Shown here: positions 1 through 8,822 of the stretch, piece by piece | Layout: each line of letters opens with the position of its first letter | Position numbering within the stretch: the stretch's first letter is position 1 | NCBI GenBank assembly: GCA_900155495.1 | Contig: FTLJ01001387.1 | Location: 1 to 16,458 of the forward strand | From: Porogramme epimiltina | Taxonomy: Eukaryota > Basidiomycota > Agaricomycetes > Polyporales > Polyporaceae | DNA: 16,458 nt | Direction: 5' to 3' | The notes under the pieces: generated by a model | Database searches by the model: none | Told to the model about the DNA's origin: nothing | Seen by the model: the letters and a program-made list of their open reading frames with translations, nothing else | Position numbers and translations under genes: made by a program

Positions 1-386
1 GGCTTTGGGGGCCCTCGTCCCTCGGGCCAGGCCATCCACGTGGGACCACATGGCAGCCATGTGGCCTTTTTTTCGCGTACGTCGCGTACCACTAACACTT
101 AGACGCCCCCTCCTCCCGTTATTCTTAGATACTCAGTTCCTCCCCCAACATTTGCCGCGCCCCCCTACCTTACAACAGCAACGTGTCATTGACTTCGAGG
201 GACGGCATGTTACCCTTCCCTCCGACGCCCATGCCTATGACTAAGTAGCCTGTGGGCCTTCTTCCGGCGCGCTGCATTCAATTTCCTCAGCGACCTTCAC
301 CACAACTTCATACTGTTCAAGAGAACTGTGTTGGGAATCGAATGCTAGTGAACGTGATCCATGTGAGATTCGAATGCTAGTAGATG
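1..386. other. Left-edge intergenic stretch, no gene seen
   Basis: No supported gene. The stretch is pyrimidine-rich on the plus strand in its first half. The 11-mer CGAATGCTAGT occurs at 339-349 and again at 371-381, just downstream of the stop codon of the minus-strand gene, so it would lie in that gene's 3' untranslated or flanking sequence. An open frame at 5-244 begins with TTG and has no recognisable content. Confidence 0.5.
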
Positions 387-1883
387 TCAACCTCCAAAGA
401 GCTTACGTTTCCCTGAGGCCCCCTCTTGCCTCTTCAGCTCTACCATTTCGATGCAGTCACCGGAAGCCGTACGACTTTGGGACCCAGATCCTGTTCCGTT
501 CCCTACAACAGTTCCCTCCCGATCTTGAAGAGTAGTCCTATCTCCTTCAAGTAGAGAGAGTGGCGTCTGCGGCGTTCCAGAAAGCGTAGATATAGCCATG
601 CTTGAGCTTGTGAGTGAACCAGATCCACCGAATGTTGGAGAGGCAGGCTGGTGGGTGTCGTTTGGTAGCGGCGACTGGGGGGGTGGGTCAACAGGCTGGT
701 TGGCAGGGGTTGCGTCTTTGGGCACTGGGGGCTCCGTCGGTGCATGCCGATCGAACTCCCCAAAGACGCCGTTTTGCGCATCATCCCACCACTTCTGTTC
801 CTTGGGACGGAGGTTACACGGGAAGAAGATCGGTAAGAGGGCCCTCCCAACCCCTTTCTCCCTCCTCTCCGCATTCATCAGGGCCTTCATAACCTGTCTT
901 TCTTTGACCAGTTCCCTGTCCATTACCAGGTTGAGCCCGTGCGCTGCCGGAGTGCGCCCCGCTCCTGCGGTGAGCACGTTCTGGCACAATCCGAGCGAGC
1001 CGATGAAGAACAGGTACCATGCGTCCTTATCGAGCCCCTGAACCGTGAGGAGGAAGAGCACCCACAACACACACGACACGAGCATTGCGCACAGCGTGAA
1101 GTAGCACTGCTCCGCCCGCCCCCAGGCAAGGTCCTCCAGACGCAGCCCGCGTTCGGCGACGAAGACCAACACCACCGGCGAGCCGAGCCCCTTCGTGAGG
1201 CACCTCACTTCGCGTTTTCGCACCTCGCGCGCCCCGTACTTTTCGCGACGGAGCCGTGGCAACGCCGTCCAACCGATCGTGACGAAGTTGCCCATGGCCG
1301 TGACGAAGAACACCACCCAGTTCCCGCCGACGACCCACGGGATAGCTGCGACGGCGAGCTGGACGACAATCACCATCGCGCCGATCCAGTACACCCAGTC
1401 GCACTCGGGGCTCCCCATCGGCCAGTGTCCAGAGGTCTTGTCTTCGGCGACGTGATAGAACGCGATGGTGAGGCCGTCCCGCGGTTCTCCGCTGCGTTTG
1501 CGCTCTAAGGCGTGTTCTTCATCTTGTAGGAGACGGCTCAGCACCCAAGACGTGTTTGCGCGCGAGTATCCAGACTCGACATTGATGAACGTCGATGCAC
1601 ACTCTGGCGGTGGTAGGAACCTGCTGTCGCCAAAACCCGCGGTGAGAGTGGAAAGGGAGAAGGACACCCAGCCGAAGGAGAAAGCGACGGGGGCTATGGG
1701 GAGAGGGCCGGTGCCGGCGAGCTGGGCGACAGTGCGCTGGACAATGTCGCCACCGACGATCATGAGGATGGACACGACGTCTTTCGGGTTCTCCCACTGT
1801 GTACGCAATGTAGCTGCGACTGGCAAGGGCGCCGCAGGGGCCGAGGAGGTGAAGTTGGCGAAAGGGGAGGAAATCGGTGGCAT
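387..1883 (-). CDS. Multi-pass membrane protein of unknown function
   Basis: A single uninterrupted reading frame of 498 residues, starting at the ATG at 1883 and ending with TGA at 387-389. Hydrophobic segments lie near residues 36-56, 61-83, 162-183, 186-207, 259-281 and 289-306, suggesting four to six membrane spans. A loop of about 75 residues with charged stretches separates the second and third segments. Residues 206-232 are strongly basic, fitting a cytosolic loop. The tail after about residue 380 is rich in Pro, Ser, Thr and Gly and is probably disordered. There is no catalytic motif I recognise. The overall shape resembles uncharacterised fungal integral membrane proteins, which is an impression and not a family assignment. 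Codon-level continuity across all the hydrophobic segments argues that the gene is real and intronless. The long plus-strand frames opposite it (598-1508) are shadows. Confidence 0.8.
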   Translation of the reverse strand: MPPISSPFANFTSSAPAAPLPVAATLRTQWENPKDVVSILMIVGGDIVQRTVAQLAGTGPLPIAPVAFSFGWVSFSLSTLTAGFGDSRFLPPPECASTFINVESGYSRANTSWVLSRLLQDEEHALERKRSGEPRDGLTIAFYHVAEDKTSGHWPMGSPECDWVYWIGAMVIVVQLAVAAIPWVVGGNWVVFFVTAMGNFVTIGWTALPRLRREKYGAREVRKREVRCLTKGLGSPVVLVFVAERGLRLEDLAWGRAEQCYFTLCAMLVSCVLWVLFLLTVQGLDKDAWYLFFIGSLGLCQNVLTAGAGRTPAAHGLNLVMDRELVKERQVMKALMNAERREKGVGRALLPIFFPCNLRPKEQKWWDDAQNGVFGEFDRHAPTEPPVPKDATPANQPVDPPPQSPLPNDTHQPASPTFGGSGSLTSSSMAISTLSGTPQTPLSLLEGDRTTLQDREGTVVGNGTGSGSQSRTASGDCIEMVELKRQEGASGKRKLFGG

Positions 1884-1948
1884 CGCGGTCGTTGAGGGTA
1901 TGCCGAAGGGCTCGAGAGCCTGCCTTAAGTGCTATCATGGTAGCCAGC

Positions 1949-1960
1949 GGTATATAAGAT
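1949..1960 (-). promoter_or_regulatory. TATA-like box before the membrane protein gene
   Basis: The plus strand reads TATATAAG at 1951-1958, so the minus strand carries CTTATATA about 68 bp before the start codon at 1883. The position suits a core promoter for the minus-strand gene. An upstream ATG at 1937 is out of frame with the main start. If transcription begins about 30 bp past the box, this ATG would lie outside or at the very edge of the message. Confidence 0.35.
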
Positions 1961-2810
1961 ACACTACGAGCACAAGCAGCGTGGTGGTCTACAAACCACA
2001 GAAGATAATAGGGTTCCGGGACATTGAACCTCATTCCGACGCTGAGGTGCCATTCAGTACAGGCGTTCTCGTACTAGTCTGGGCCAGCGAATGATCCCGC
2101 ACTCACTTACACCAGCGTTAGCCGCACTACCACTAGACATGTTGCCACCTTTTTGAGACCCTCGGTGTCCTCATAACTCTAGAACGCCTTAACTTGAAAC
2201 ACTAATAAATATGACAAGCGGACTTCCAAAACTCGTAGAATTTGACCTATTGTCACCTATGGTAAGTTCTTCCACTTAAGTTGGAACTTGGTCCCTCGGA
2301 TACCTCGCTAATCAAATATATCCAACAGTTATATCCTGTAGAGCTCGTAGATAGATACTCACGTAGAGCGTAGGTCGCACGCTTCTACTCCTAAACACGA
2401 CACTGACCCTAGCTCCCATCAGGCGCCGCGTTGGCAATGCGGCGGTTCGGGTCAATGAGTTGAGAGACAGGTAACGTCATGGATCCCTCCAATCATAACG
2501 TTAGAAAACCAGCTCACTATTATAATTAACTATGGCACTAGGCACAGCCTATGCATAGCTATATCCCCCGAGATTCTGCACCGTCTCAAGGAGGGTGACG
2601 TGCCCCCATAGCAGCTTTTCAAGGATCCATGCTTTCAATCCGTACGTGTCTCGCGCTCGGAACTTAAGCGCCGCAGCGTGCTCATCAGTAGAACTGACAA
2701 CTGTTTGAAAAGCACACACCGCACTGCGTCCCACGACGTGCACAGTGTCGCCCGCGTCCTCTATGTCATGTAGTCGCCCTGCGGCACGCAGGCTAAGTGG
2801 ACCCCGGACT
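1961..2810. other. Intergenic region, no gene seen
   Basis: About 850 bp between the divergently oriented membrane protein gene and the first DUF4139 duplication unit. It is AT-richer than the genes, especially at 2150-2560. I see no coding pattern, tRNA-like fold or repeat that matches the rest of the window. Confidence 0.45.
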
Positions 2811-3225
2811 GTAGTGGTGGCTGGCGCATGCGCTCCCGAGTATGCTGTACGACGTCTATCCGCAACCGGAACGAGCGCAGACGTGGGCGCATATCTACAG
2901 CACGCTTGCACTCGTGCGGAAGGAGGCGTGATACGAGCAAGCGTGGTCCGCGAGGCGGCTGTGGGGCGTGCATGCCTCGAGCGGACTGGTCTTGGGACAG
3001 AGATCTGTTGGGTGCGTTCTGGAGCTAGAATCAATGGAATAGCCCCGCTCACTTCATGTTGAACCAACGTGAGGAGTATCAACAATAACCAGGCCAGATA
3101 TGTCCTTTGGGGTGCCCGGACTACTGGTGGTCTTCGCTCGCCTCTCAGGATCTGACATACACGTTCTTTAGAAACGTCCCTCTTCTCATAAAACTTCCGG
3201 GGCGCGCCGCTGCGTTTGGCTTTCA

Positions 3226-3244
3226 CATATCAGATGACGCTCTA
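3226..3244 (+). promoter_or_regulatory. Conserved promoter block, DUF4139 copy A
   Basis: The block CATATCAGATGACGCTCTA is identical in both copies (3226-3244 and 6174-6192) and ends 91 and 95 bp before the respective start codons. The flanking sequence has accumulated differences. The core TGACG is the half-site typical of bZIP factors, but no factor is implied by this alone. It is either a retained regulatory site or a chance run of identity between recent duplicates. Confidence 0.4.
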
Positions 3245-3285
3245 TCGCCCGAGCGCGCAGTGCACGAGGCACCGCCGTAGAGCAC

Positions 3286-3293
3286 AATAAAAG
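3286..3293 (+). promoter_or_regulatory. TATA-like box, DUF4139 copy A
   Basis: AATAAAAG lies 42 bp before the ATG at 3335, in the context GCACAATAAAAGG. The same word sits at the equivalent place before copy B. The spacing implies a very short 5' leader. Confidence 0.5.
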
Positions 3294-3334
3294 GCGCTCG
3301 CCTCCCCTGTCAGGGTTCAGTGCATTCCACAACG

Positions 3335-5288
3335 ATGACCGCAGATGCAAACATTACAGAGCTCCTCGCATCCGACTTCCCCACCAAATCCGTGACGATC
3401 TTCCAGTCGTCCGTCGCGGAAGTGACGCGCGAGTTCACTGTCTCTCTCCAGGTGCGCCCCTTCGCGCTCGGTGCCCCGATTACCCATGCGCCACAATTGA
3501 CTAACTGATGGTGCAGGCTGGCAGAAATGTCATAGAGATCCGCGGGATCTCGAACAATATCGACATCGAATCGCCGCGGGTGCACGGACTCGGGCGCGAC
3601 GCACGCGTCTTCGATGTCTCGTGCAACACGTCGTCTGCGCGCGAGCCATTGTGGCGCGACAGGAAACAGGCGGATGAGCTCAAGGAACTCCGGGCGGAGC
3701 GCGTACGCGTGCACGCGGAGCGCAAGACGCGGGAGCGCGAGGCCGCGCTGCTCGACGACGCAGCCGCCGCGACGGTTCAGGAGAAGGGCGTCGATGTGGC
3801 GCTGATGGACCGGCTGCTGGAGCGCAAGAGGGACGCCACAAAGGCGGTTATGGAGCTCAAGGACCAGATGAACGACCTGGAGCGCGAGATTCGGGTCCTT
3901 GAAGCTGGTTTTGTGGGGAAGTGCGAGACGACAATTGTCGCCACTATCATCGGTAAACGGGAATGTCAAGTCACGTTCCAGCTCACGTACTGTAAGTGTA
4001 CCGGTCGCGATCGCGTTGATCCCCTCCACTCACTCCTGATGGGATTCGTAGTGGTTGGGGGAGTGAGCTGGCGTCCGTCCTACGACCTGCATGCCGCGAC
4101 AGTGGATGAGCACACCTCCCCCGACGTCTCCCTAGTCTACTGTGCGAACATCACCCAGACCACGGGCGAAGACTGGAACAACGTCGCGCTCACCCTGAGC
4201 AACGCGAGCTCTCAGACACTCAAGAGCCTCTCCGTCCCGACCCTGTCCCCGCTCGTGCTTACCCCCGTCGGCACAAACGCCCCCACCCGTGGCCGGCATT
4301 CGCCTGGCATAGACTTCGGGGCCTACTCGCCTCCCCGGAGGCGGATGCGGGTCGAAGTGCACCGCCGGAGTCGGAGCCGCGACTCCGATTTCATCCCCCC
4401 CGTAATCAGGGCCGAGGCGCGGCCCGCCGCCGCAATCGCGCCACCCCAGGTCGACGCGGCAGCGGCCGACCGAAGCCCGCTCGCGCTCGCGTACCGCGTC
4501 GAGGGCGCGGTGACCCTCGCGAGCGACGGGCTCGCACACCGCATCGCGATCGCCGTCCTCGACTTCCAGGCCGAGCTCAAGTACGTGTGCGCGCCGCGCG
4601 TTAACACGGCGGTGTTCATCGAAGCGAGCGTGAAGAACACGAGCGAGTACGAGCTGCTGGCGGGGCCGGTGAGCGTGTTCATGGATGGCGGATTCGTCAC
4701 TAAGACGTCCCTCGGGGTGAGTCCGCCTGCTTTCACTCCTCAGAAGGAGCCCTGTTTGCTCAGAAGCATGCCTCGCAGCTAATCTCGGTGAACGAGAGCT
4801 TCGAGTGCGTGCTCGGCGTCGACACCGCCCTCCGCGTCACGTACCATACCGACACCCGCACCGTGCACGAGCCCGCGCGCAGCGTCGCCGAGCCCACGAA
4901 GACGACGACGTCTACGGTCACGATCACTGTGGCTAACAAGCACACGTTCGACGTTGTGGACCTCGTGATGCGCGACACGGTCCCGCTCGGCAACGAAGAT
5001 GCAAAGATTAAGGTAATGTTGCGGAAGCCGGACGGCCTCGCGCTCGCAAAGGCGGATGAAGAGGTCGTGGTCACGCTAGAGGATGCCAGTGAGGTCAAGG
5101 GGGCGAAGGTGAGGTGGGGTAAGGTGGAGGACGGGAAGGGAGGCGAGAAGGACGGGATGTACGAGTGGATGTGCGGGATCCCAGCGGGGAAGAAGGTGCA
5201 GCTAGAGACGGAGTGGGACGTGAAAGCGCCTGGGGAGCTGAAGTGGGAGGAGAAGAGGGAGGAGAAGAAGGGTGAGGGTCGGGGGTGA
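3335..5288 (+). CDS. DUF4140/DUF4139 (mucoidy inhibitor A-like) protein, copy A
   Basis: Spliced gene with exons 3335-3451, 3517-3991, 4052-4716 and 4779-5288, giving 588 residues. The introns are 65, 60 and 62 bp, all GT-AG. Intron 1 has a clear branch site (CTAAC at 3501), intron 2 has CTGAT, and intron 3 lacks a good one. The N-terminus (about 17-85) shows the DUF4140 pattern: VTIFQSSVAEVTREF, then AGRNVIEIRGI. Residues about 90-170 are a highly charged coiled coil. DUF4139 follows, marked by WRPSYDL (204-210) and ITQTTGEDW (231-239), then the beta-rich half including LDFQAELKYVCAPRVNTAVF. A low-complexity Arg/Ser linker splits DUF4139. There is no signal peptide or membrane segment, so a cytosolic protein is expected. 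The family is widespread in bacteria and fungi; its biochemical role is not established. The ATG at 3335 was chosen because copy B has its ATG at the same aligned place; an in-frame GTG at 3320 is not needed. Confidence 0.88.
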
Positions 5289-5299
5289 GAGTGGGTGGT

Positions 5300-5690
5300 C
5301 TGATATAGCATCCTGCGCTGTTCTTAGTGTGCGTTGCGTTGAACGCAGTGTTGAACAACAGTCAAACTTGAAGAGATAAAACTCAAAAACCTGTTGGGAG
5401 TGCTGCGTCATATTCGACTGCCGCGCCGGTGTGTGCCGGATTATGTCAGACGTATTCCCACGCCCCTCGTGCACATAAATCGAGCGGTTGACGCGCACGC
5501 GAAGCTTGGACTCGGGGCGGACAACAGTGCTAGCCAGTGTCAAGGAGTGTGAGTATTAGTAGTTCCTCTCCCCCCCCTCTTACCCCTCCCTCCTATCCGC
5601 AGAGACCGACTACACGCACCCAGCCATCGGGGAAAGACGACGCTGGACCAGATCTCCGCTGAACGCGCGTATTCCCGAACGTGATAGGGT
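5300..5690. other. 3' flank of copy A and start of the copy B unit
   Basis: No gene. Positions 5289 to about 5460 align with the flank of the relic at 10872-11058: shared words include CCTGCGCTGTTC, GCGTTGAACGC and TGTTGAACAA. They hold A-rich words (ATAAAACTCAAAAACC at about 5377) that could guide 3'-end formation. The stretch 5560-5600 is a pyrimidine-rich run. Confidence 0.5.
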
Positions 5691-5968
5691 GGTGGCTGGC
5701 CCGCACGTGTCCGGAGATGCGGTGCGACTTCTATTCCCCCATCCCAGCCAGCGCAGATGCAAACGCGCATCTGGACCGCCCTCGCGCTCGCACGAGAGGA
5801 GCGGGCGCGGCACCTACGAGCGGGCGTAGTCCGCGATGCGGCAGGGCGCGCCGGTCTCGAACGGGCCGGTCCCACGACGGCCTCCTAACTGTGCTTTGGG
5901 GCTAGAGTTGGTGAACTCGCCCTAGTCACTTCATGTTGAATCATTATGGACACGAGCATTCGCGATCA

Positions 5969-6012
5969 AGAACCAGACTGGACATGTACTTTGGCATGTC
6001 TAGTCTGGTTCT
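5969..6012. repeat. Inverted repeat (hairpin) in the copy B promoter
   Basis: Arm 1 is AGAACCAGACTGGACATG (5969-5986) and arm 2 is CATGTCTAGTCTGGTTCT (5995-6012). Seventeen of 18 positions pair, with one G-T, around an 8-base loop. It lies about 275-320 bp before the copy B start codon. The aligned part of copy A (about 3088-3134) can form only a weak version. Confidence 0.7.
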
Positions 6013-6173
6013 CGCTCGCCTCACGAAACAAGGACAATCCTCCGATGCGGCGAACTCCACCGCGCATTGTTAAAACACATCATTCCTCTCATTGATAAAA
6101 CCTAACATACGCTTTCTTTAGAAACGCCCCTCCCTCTTCCCATAAAACTGCCGGGGCGCATGTTAAGGTTCCG

Positions 6174-6192
6174 CATATCAGATGACGCTCTA
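6174..6192 (+). promoter_or_regulatory. Conserved promoter block, DUF4139 copy B
   Basis: This is the same 19-bp block as at 3226-3244, ending 95 bp before the start codon. TTCTTTAGAA at 6114-6123 is also shared with copy A (3164-3173). Confidence 0.4.
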
Positions 6193-6233
6193 CCGCTCAG
6201 GGGCGCAGTGGACAAGGCGCCGCCGTAGGGCAC

Positions 6234-6241
6234 AATAAAAG
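6234..6241 (+). promoter_or_regulatory. TATA-like box, DUF4139 copy B
   Basis: AATAAAAG lies 46 bp before the ATG at 6287, matching the box before copy A in sequence and spacing. Confidence 0.5.
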
Positions 6242-6286
6242 GGCAACACTTGCGTCCCCCGTTAGAGTTCAATACGCTCCGCCACG

Positions 6287-8282
6287 ATGACCGTAGATGC
6301 AAGCACCATAGAGCTCCTCGCGTCCGACTTCCCCACCGAATCTGTGACGATCTTCCAGTCATCCGTCGCAGAAGTGACGCGGAAGTTCACCGTCTCTCTC
6401 CAGGTGCGCCCCTTCACTCTCCGGGCCCCAATCGCTCACACGCCAGAGCTGACCAACGGATGATACAGGCTGGCAGGAACGTCATCGAGATCCGCGGGAT
6501 CTCAAGCAACATCGACGTCGAGTCGCCGCGCGTGCACGGTCTCGGCCGCGACGCGCGTGTCTTCGATGTCTCCTGTAATACAGCGTCCGTGCGTGAGCCG
6601 CTGGGGCGTGACAGGAAACAGGCGGAAGAGATCAAAGAGCTCCGGGCGCAGCGAGCGCGCGTCTACGCGGAGCGCAAGACGCGTGAGCGTGAGGCCGCGC
6701 TGCTCGACGAAGCAGCCGCCTCCACAGTGAAAACCAAGGGAGTCGACGTAGAGCTGATGGACTGCCTGTTGGGACGCAAACGTGACGCCACGAAGGTGGT
6801 CACGGAGCTCAAAGACCAACTTAACGACCTGCACCGCGCAATTCGGGTCTTGGAGAGTGGCTTTGTCGGGAAGTGCGAAGCGACCATAGTCGCCACCATT
6901 ATCAGCAAACGGGAATGTCAAATCACGTTCCAGCTCACGTACTGTAAGCACTCTATTCGCGATCTTGTTAGTGTCCACCACTTACTCTAAATGCAACTTT
7001 CAGTGGTTGGAGGCGTGAACTGGCGGCCTTCGTACGACCTGCACGCCATGACAGTGGACGGGCATACCTCCTCCGACGTCTCCCTGGTCTACTGCGCGAA
7101 CATCACGCAGACCACAGGTGAAGACTGGAACAACGTCGCGCTCACTTTGAGCAACGCGAGTTCCCAAACTCTCAACAGCCTCTCCGTCCCGACTCTGTCG
7201 CCGCTTACGCTCGCTCCAGTTGGTGCAGGCGCTAACTCCCATCGGCGGCGCATGTCAGTGGAACCCGCGCCCATTGTCTATGTGCCCTCTTCCACCTCAA
7301 ATACGGTGATACCAACATCCGTGTCGCTCAGTTCACGTAGTCGGAGTCGGTCGCCGTCCTCGGCGTCGTGGCGATCGGTGTCTTGGGACCCACATAGGTC
7401 GTGGGCTCAACTGCAGTGCCAGCCCCGACCAGCGGCGAGCCTCCCACTGCCCCAGGTTGATGCAGCGGCACTCGACCGAAGCCCGCTCGCGCTTGCGTAC
7501 CGCGTCGAGGGCGCGGCGACCCTCGCAAGCGACGGGCTCGCACACCGCATCGCGATCGCTGTGCTCGACTTCCAGGCCGAGCTCAAGTACGTGTGTGCGC
7601 CGCGCGTCAACACGGCCGTGTTCATAGAAGCGAGCGTGAAGAACACGAGTGAATACGAACTGCTCGCGGGGCCTGTGGGCGTGTTCATGGACGGCGGGTT
7701 CGTCACCAAGACGTCGCTCGGGGTGAGTCCGCCTGCCGGTGCTTCGTTAAGAGGTATTTGTTCTCTAACAGGCTTGTTTTGCAGCTAATCTCGGTGAACG
7801 AGAGCTTCGAGTGCGTGCTCGGCGTCGACACCGCCCTCCGCGTAACATACCACACCGACGCGCGTACCGTGCATGAGCCCGCGCGCAGCTTCGCCGAGCC
7901 CACGAAGACGACGACGTCCACGGTCGCGATAACTGTGGCGAACAAGCACACGTTCGATGTCACGGGTCTCGTGGTGCGCGACACGATTCCCCTCGGGAAT
8001 GAGGAAGCAAAGATCAAGGTGATGCTGAGGAAGCCTGACGGCCTCGCGCTCGCGAAGGCTGATGAAGAAATCGCGATCGCGCTAGAAGATGCCAGTGAGG
8101 TCAAGGAGGCGAAGGTAAGGTGGGCCAAGGCGGAGGACGGGAAGGGAGGCGAGAAGGACGGGATGTACGAATGGGTGTGCGCGATCCCGGCGGGGCAGAA
8201 AGTGCACCTGGAGACGGAGTGGGGCGTGAAAGCGCCAGGGGAGCTGAAGTGGGAGGAGAAGAAGGGCGGAGGTCGGGTGTGA
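6287..8282 (+). CDS. DUF4140/DUF4139 (mucoidy inhibitor A-like) protein, copy B
   Basis: Spliced gene with exons 6287-6403, 6469-6943, 7004-7722 and 7785-8282, giving 602 residues. The introns are again exactly 65, 60 and 62 bp. The acceptors are CAG, and intron 3 has CTAAC at 7764. Domain order matches copy A: DUF4140 (VTIFQSSVAEVTRKF, AGRNVIEIRGI), charged coiled coil, then DUF4139 with WRPSYDL and ITQTTGEDW. Exon 3 is 54 nt longer than in copy A. The whole difference lies in the linker between the two halves of DUF4139, which here contains a run of Arg-Ser dipeptides (SSRSRSRSPSS). The stretch from LALAYRVEGA to KTSLG is almost identical to copy A. The C-terminus is shorter by four residues because copy A repeats REEK. 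Intron 2 carries an in-frame stop, so it must be spliced. The gene appears intact and probably functional. It is probably cytosolic; its function is not established. Confidence 0.88.
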
Positions 8283-8512
8283 GAGCGTGGTAATCTGGTA
8301 TAACGTCCTACGCTGTTGTCACAGAAGCGAATAATGTATATCTCAACATACCTCCTTTTCTTCCCCATTGTGTTGACATCGCCAGTGCAACTTGCGTGGG
8401 GATCGATAACGAGGAGGCTCGATCGCTCAAGTTGTTGAACGTCCACTGTCTAGGATAGGGCGGGCGGCTGATTTCAGCAGCGAAAGTAACACTGAAGTCT
8501 GACGTGGACGGT

Positions 8513-8522
8513 GGCACGTGCC
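8513..8522. promoter_or_regulatory. Palindromic E-box-type site before F-box gene 1
   Basis: GGCACGTGCC is a perfect 10-bp palindrome centred on CACGTG, the core bound by bHLH factors. It ends 301 bp before the ATG. The identical palindrome ends 302 bp before the second F-box gene. Confidence 0.45.
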
Positions 8523-8822
8523 AGTAGGCATCGATCCCGCGCCTGCGACGATCCCTGAAAGCGCATCGTGTTACTACTTCCCGTCGTGTCCCAACACCAC
8601 ATTCTCAGTGCACCTGCCATATCTTCGGAGACACGTTCGCCGGCAATCTACAACCCCGGCGTCGTCGCTTCAACATCCGGAACGTTGGACTGGTGGCTTG
8701 CCCACCGCCCTTAGTCACATTACTAGTTCTCCGTATAGCTAGGTAACATTGTGAATGCCATTTCTACAGGAACGATGCAACTGACCAGGATCTCTGTGAC
8801 CTATTCATAGGTAACTAGGCAA

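Larger units (their letters stand above)
2814..5480 (+). repeat. Tandem duplication unit, copy A
   Basis: Copy A holds an upstream region, the four-exon DUF4139 gene and a 3' flank. Its upstream part (from GTGGTGGCTGGC near 2814) aligns with the region from 5690 before copy B. It shares CACTTCATGTTGAA, TTCTTTAGAA (3164-3173) and the 19-bp block at 3226-3244. Its 3' flank (about 5289-5460) matches the flank of the broken third copy at 10872-11058 far better than that of copy B, which departs after about 8318. Start-to-start spacing of A and B is 2952 bp. Unit boundaries are by eye. Confidence 0.75.
5690..8318 (+). repeat. Tandem duplication unit, copy B
   Basis: This is the second unit of the direct tandem duplication, with upstream region and gene in the same order as copy A. 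It carries roughly 70 extra bases around 6000-6110 relative to copy A, partly made of the hairpin described separately. Homology to copy A ends shortly after the gene, at about CGCTGTT near 8318, where the F-box unit begins. Confidence 0.75.

Noticed and set aside
598..1508. Long plus-strand frames opposite the membrane protein gene
   Set aside because: Composition is that of an antisense shadow. The minus-strand frame has consistent hydrophobic segments and is longer.
3164..3173. TTCTTTAGAA as a possible heat-shock element (also at 6114-6123)
   Set aside because: The spacing between TTC and GAA is four bases instead of two, and there is no third pentamer. It is noted only as a conserved word.
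2549..3226. 225-residue open frame on the minus strand, beginning with a basic stretch and a hydrophobic segment
   Set aside because: It covers the promoter of DUF4139 copy A. The aligned region before copy B has a stop after VSKESVC and no continuation, and the similarity between the two follows from the DNA duplication alone.
8518..8742. Small frames before both F-box genes (8518-8742 and 12993-13385) sharing SCPNTT-aromatic-Val
   Set aside because: The shared peptide is short, starts are GTG, lengths differ, and the second runs past the F-box start in another frame. Nucleotide conservation of the promoter explains it.
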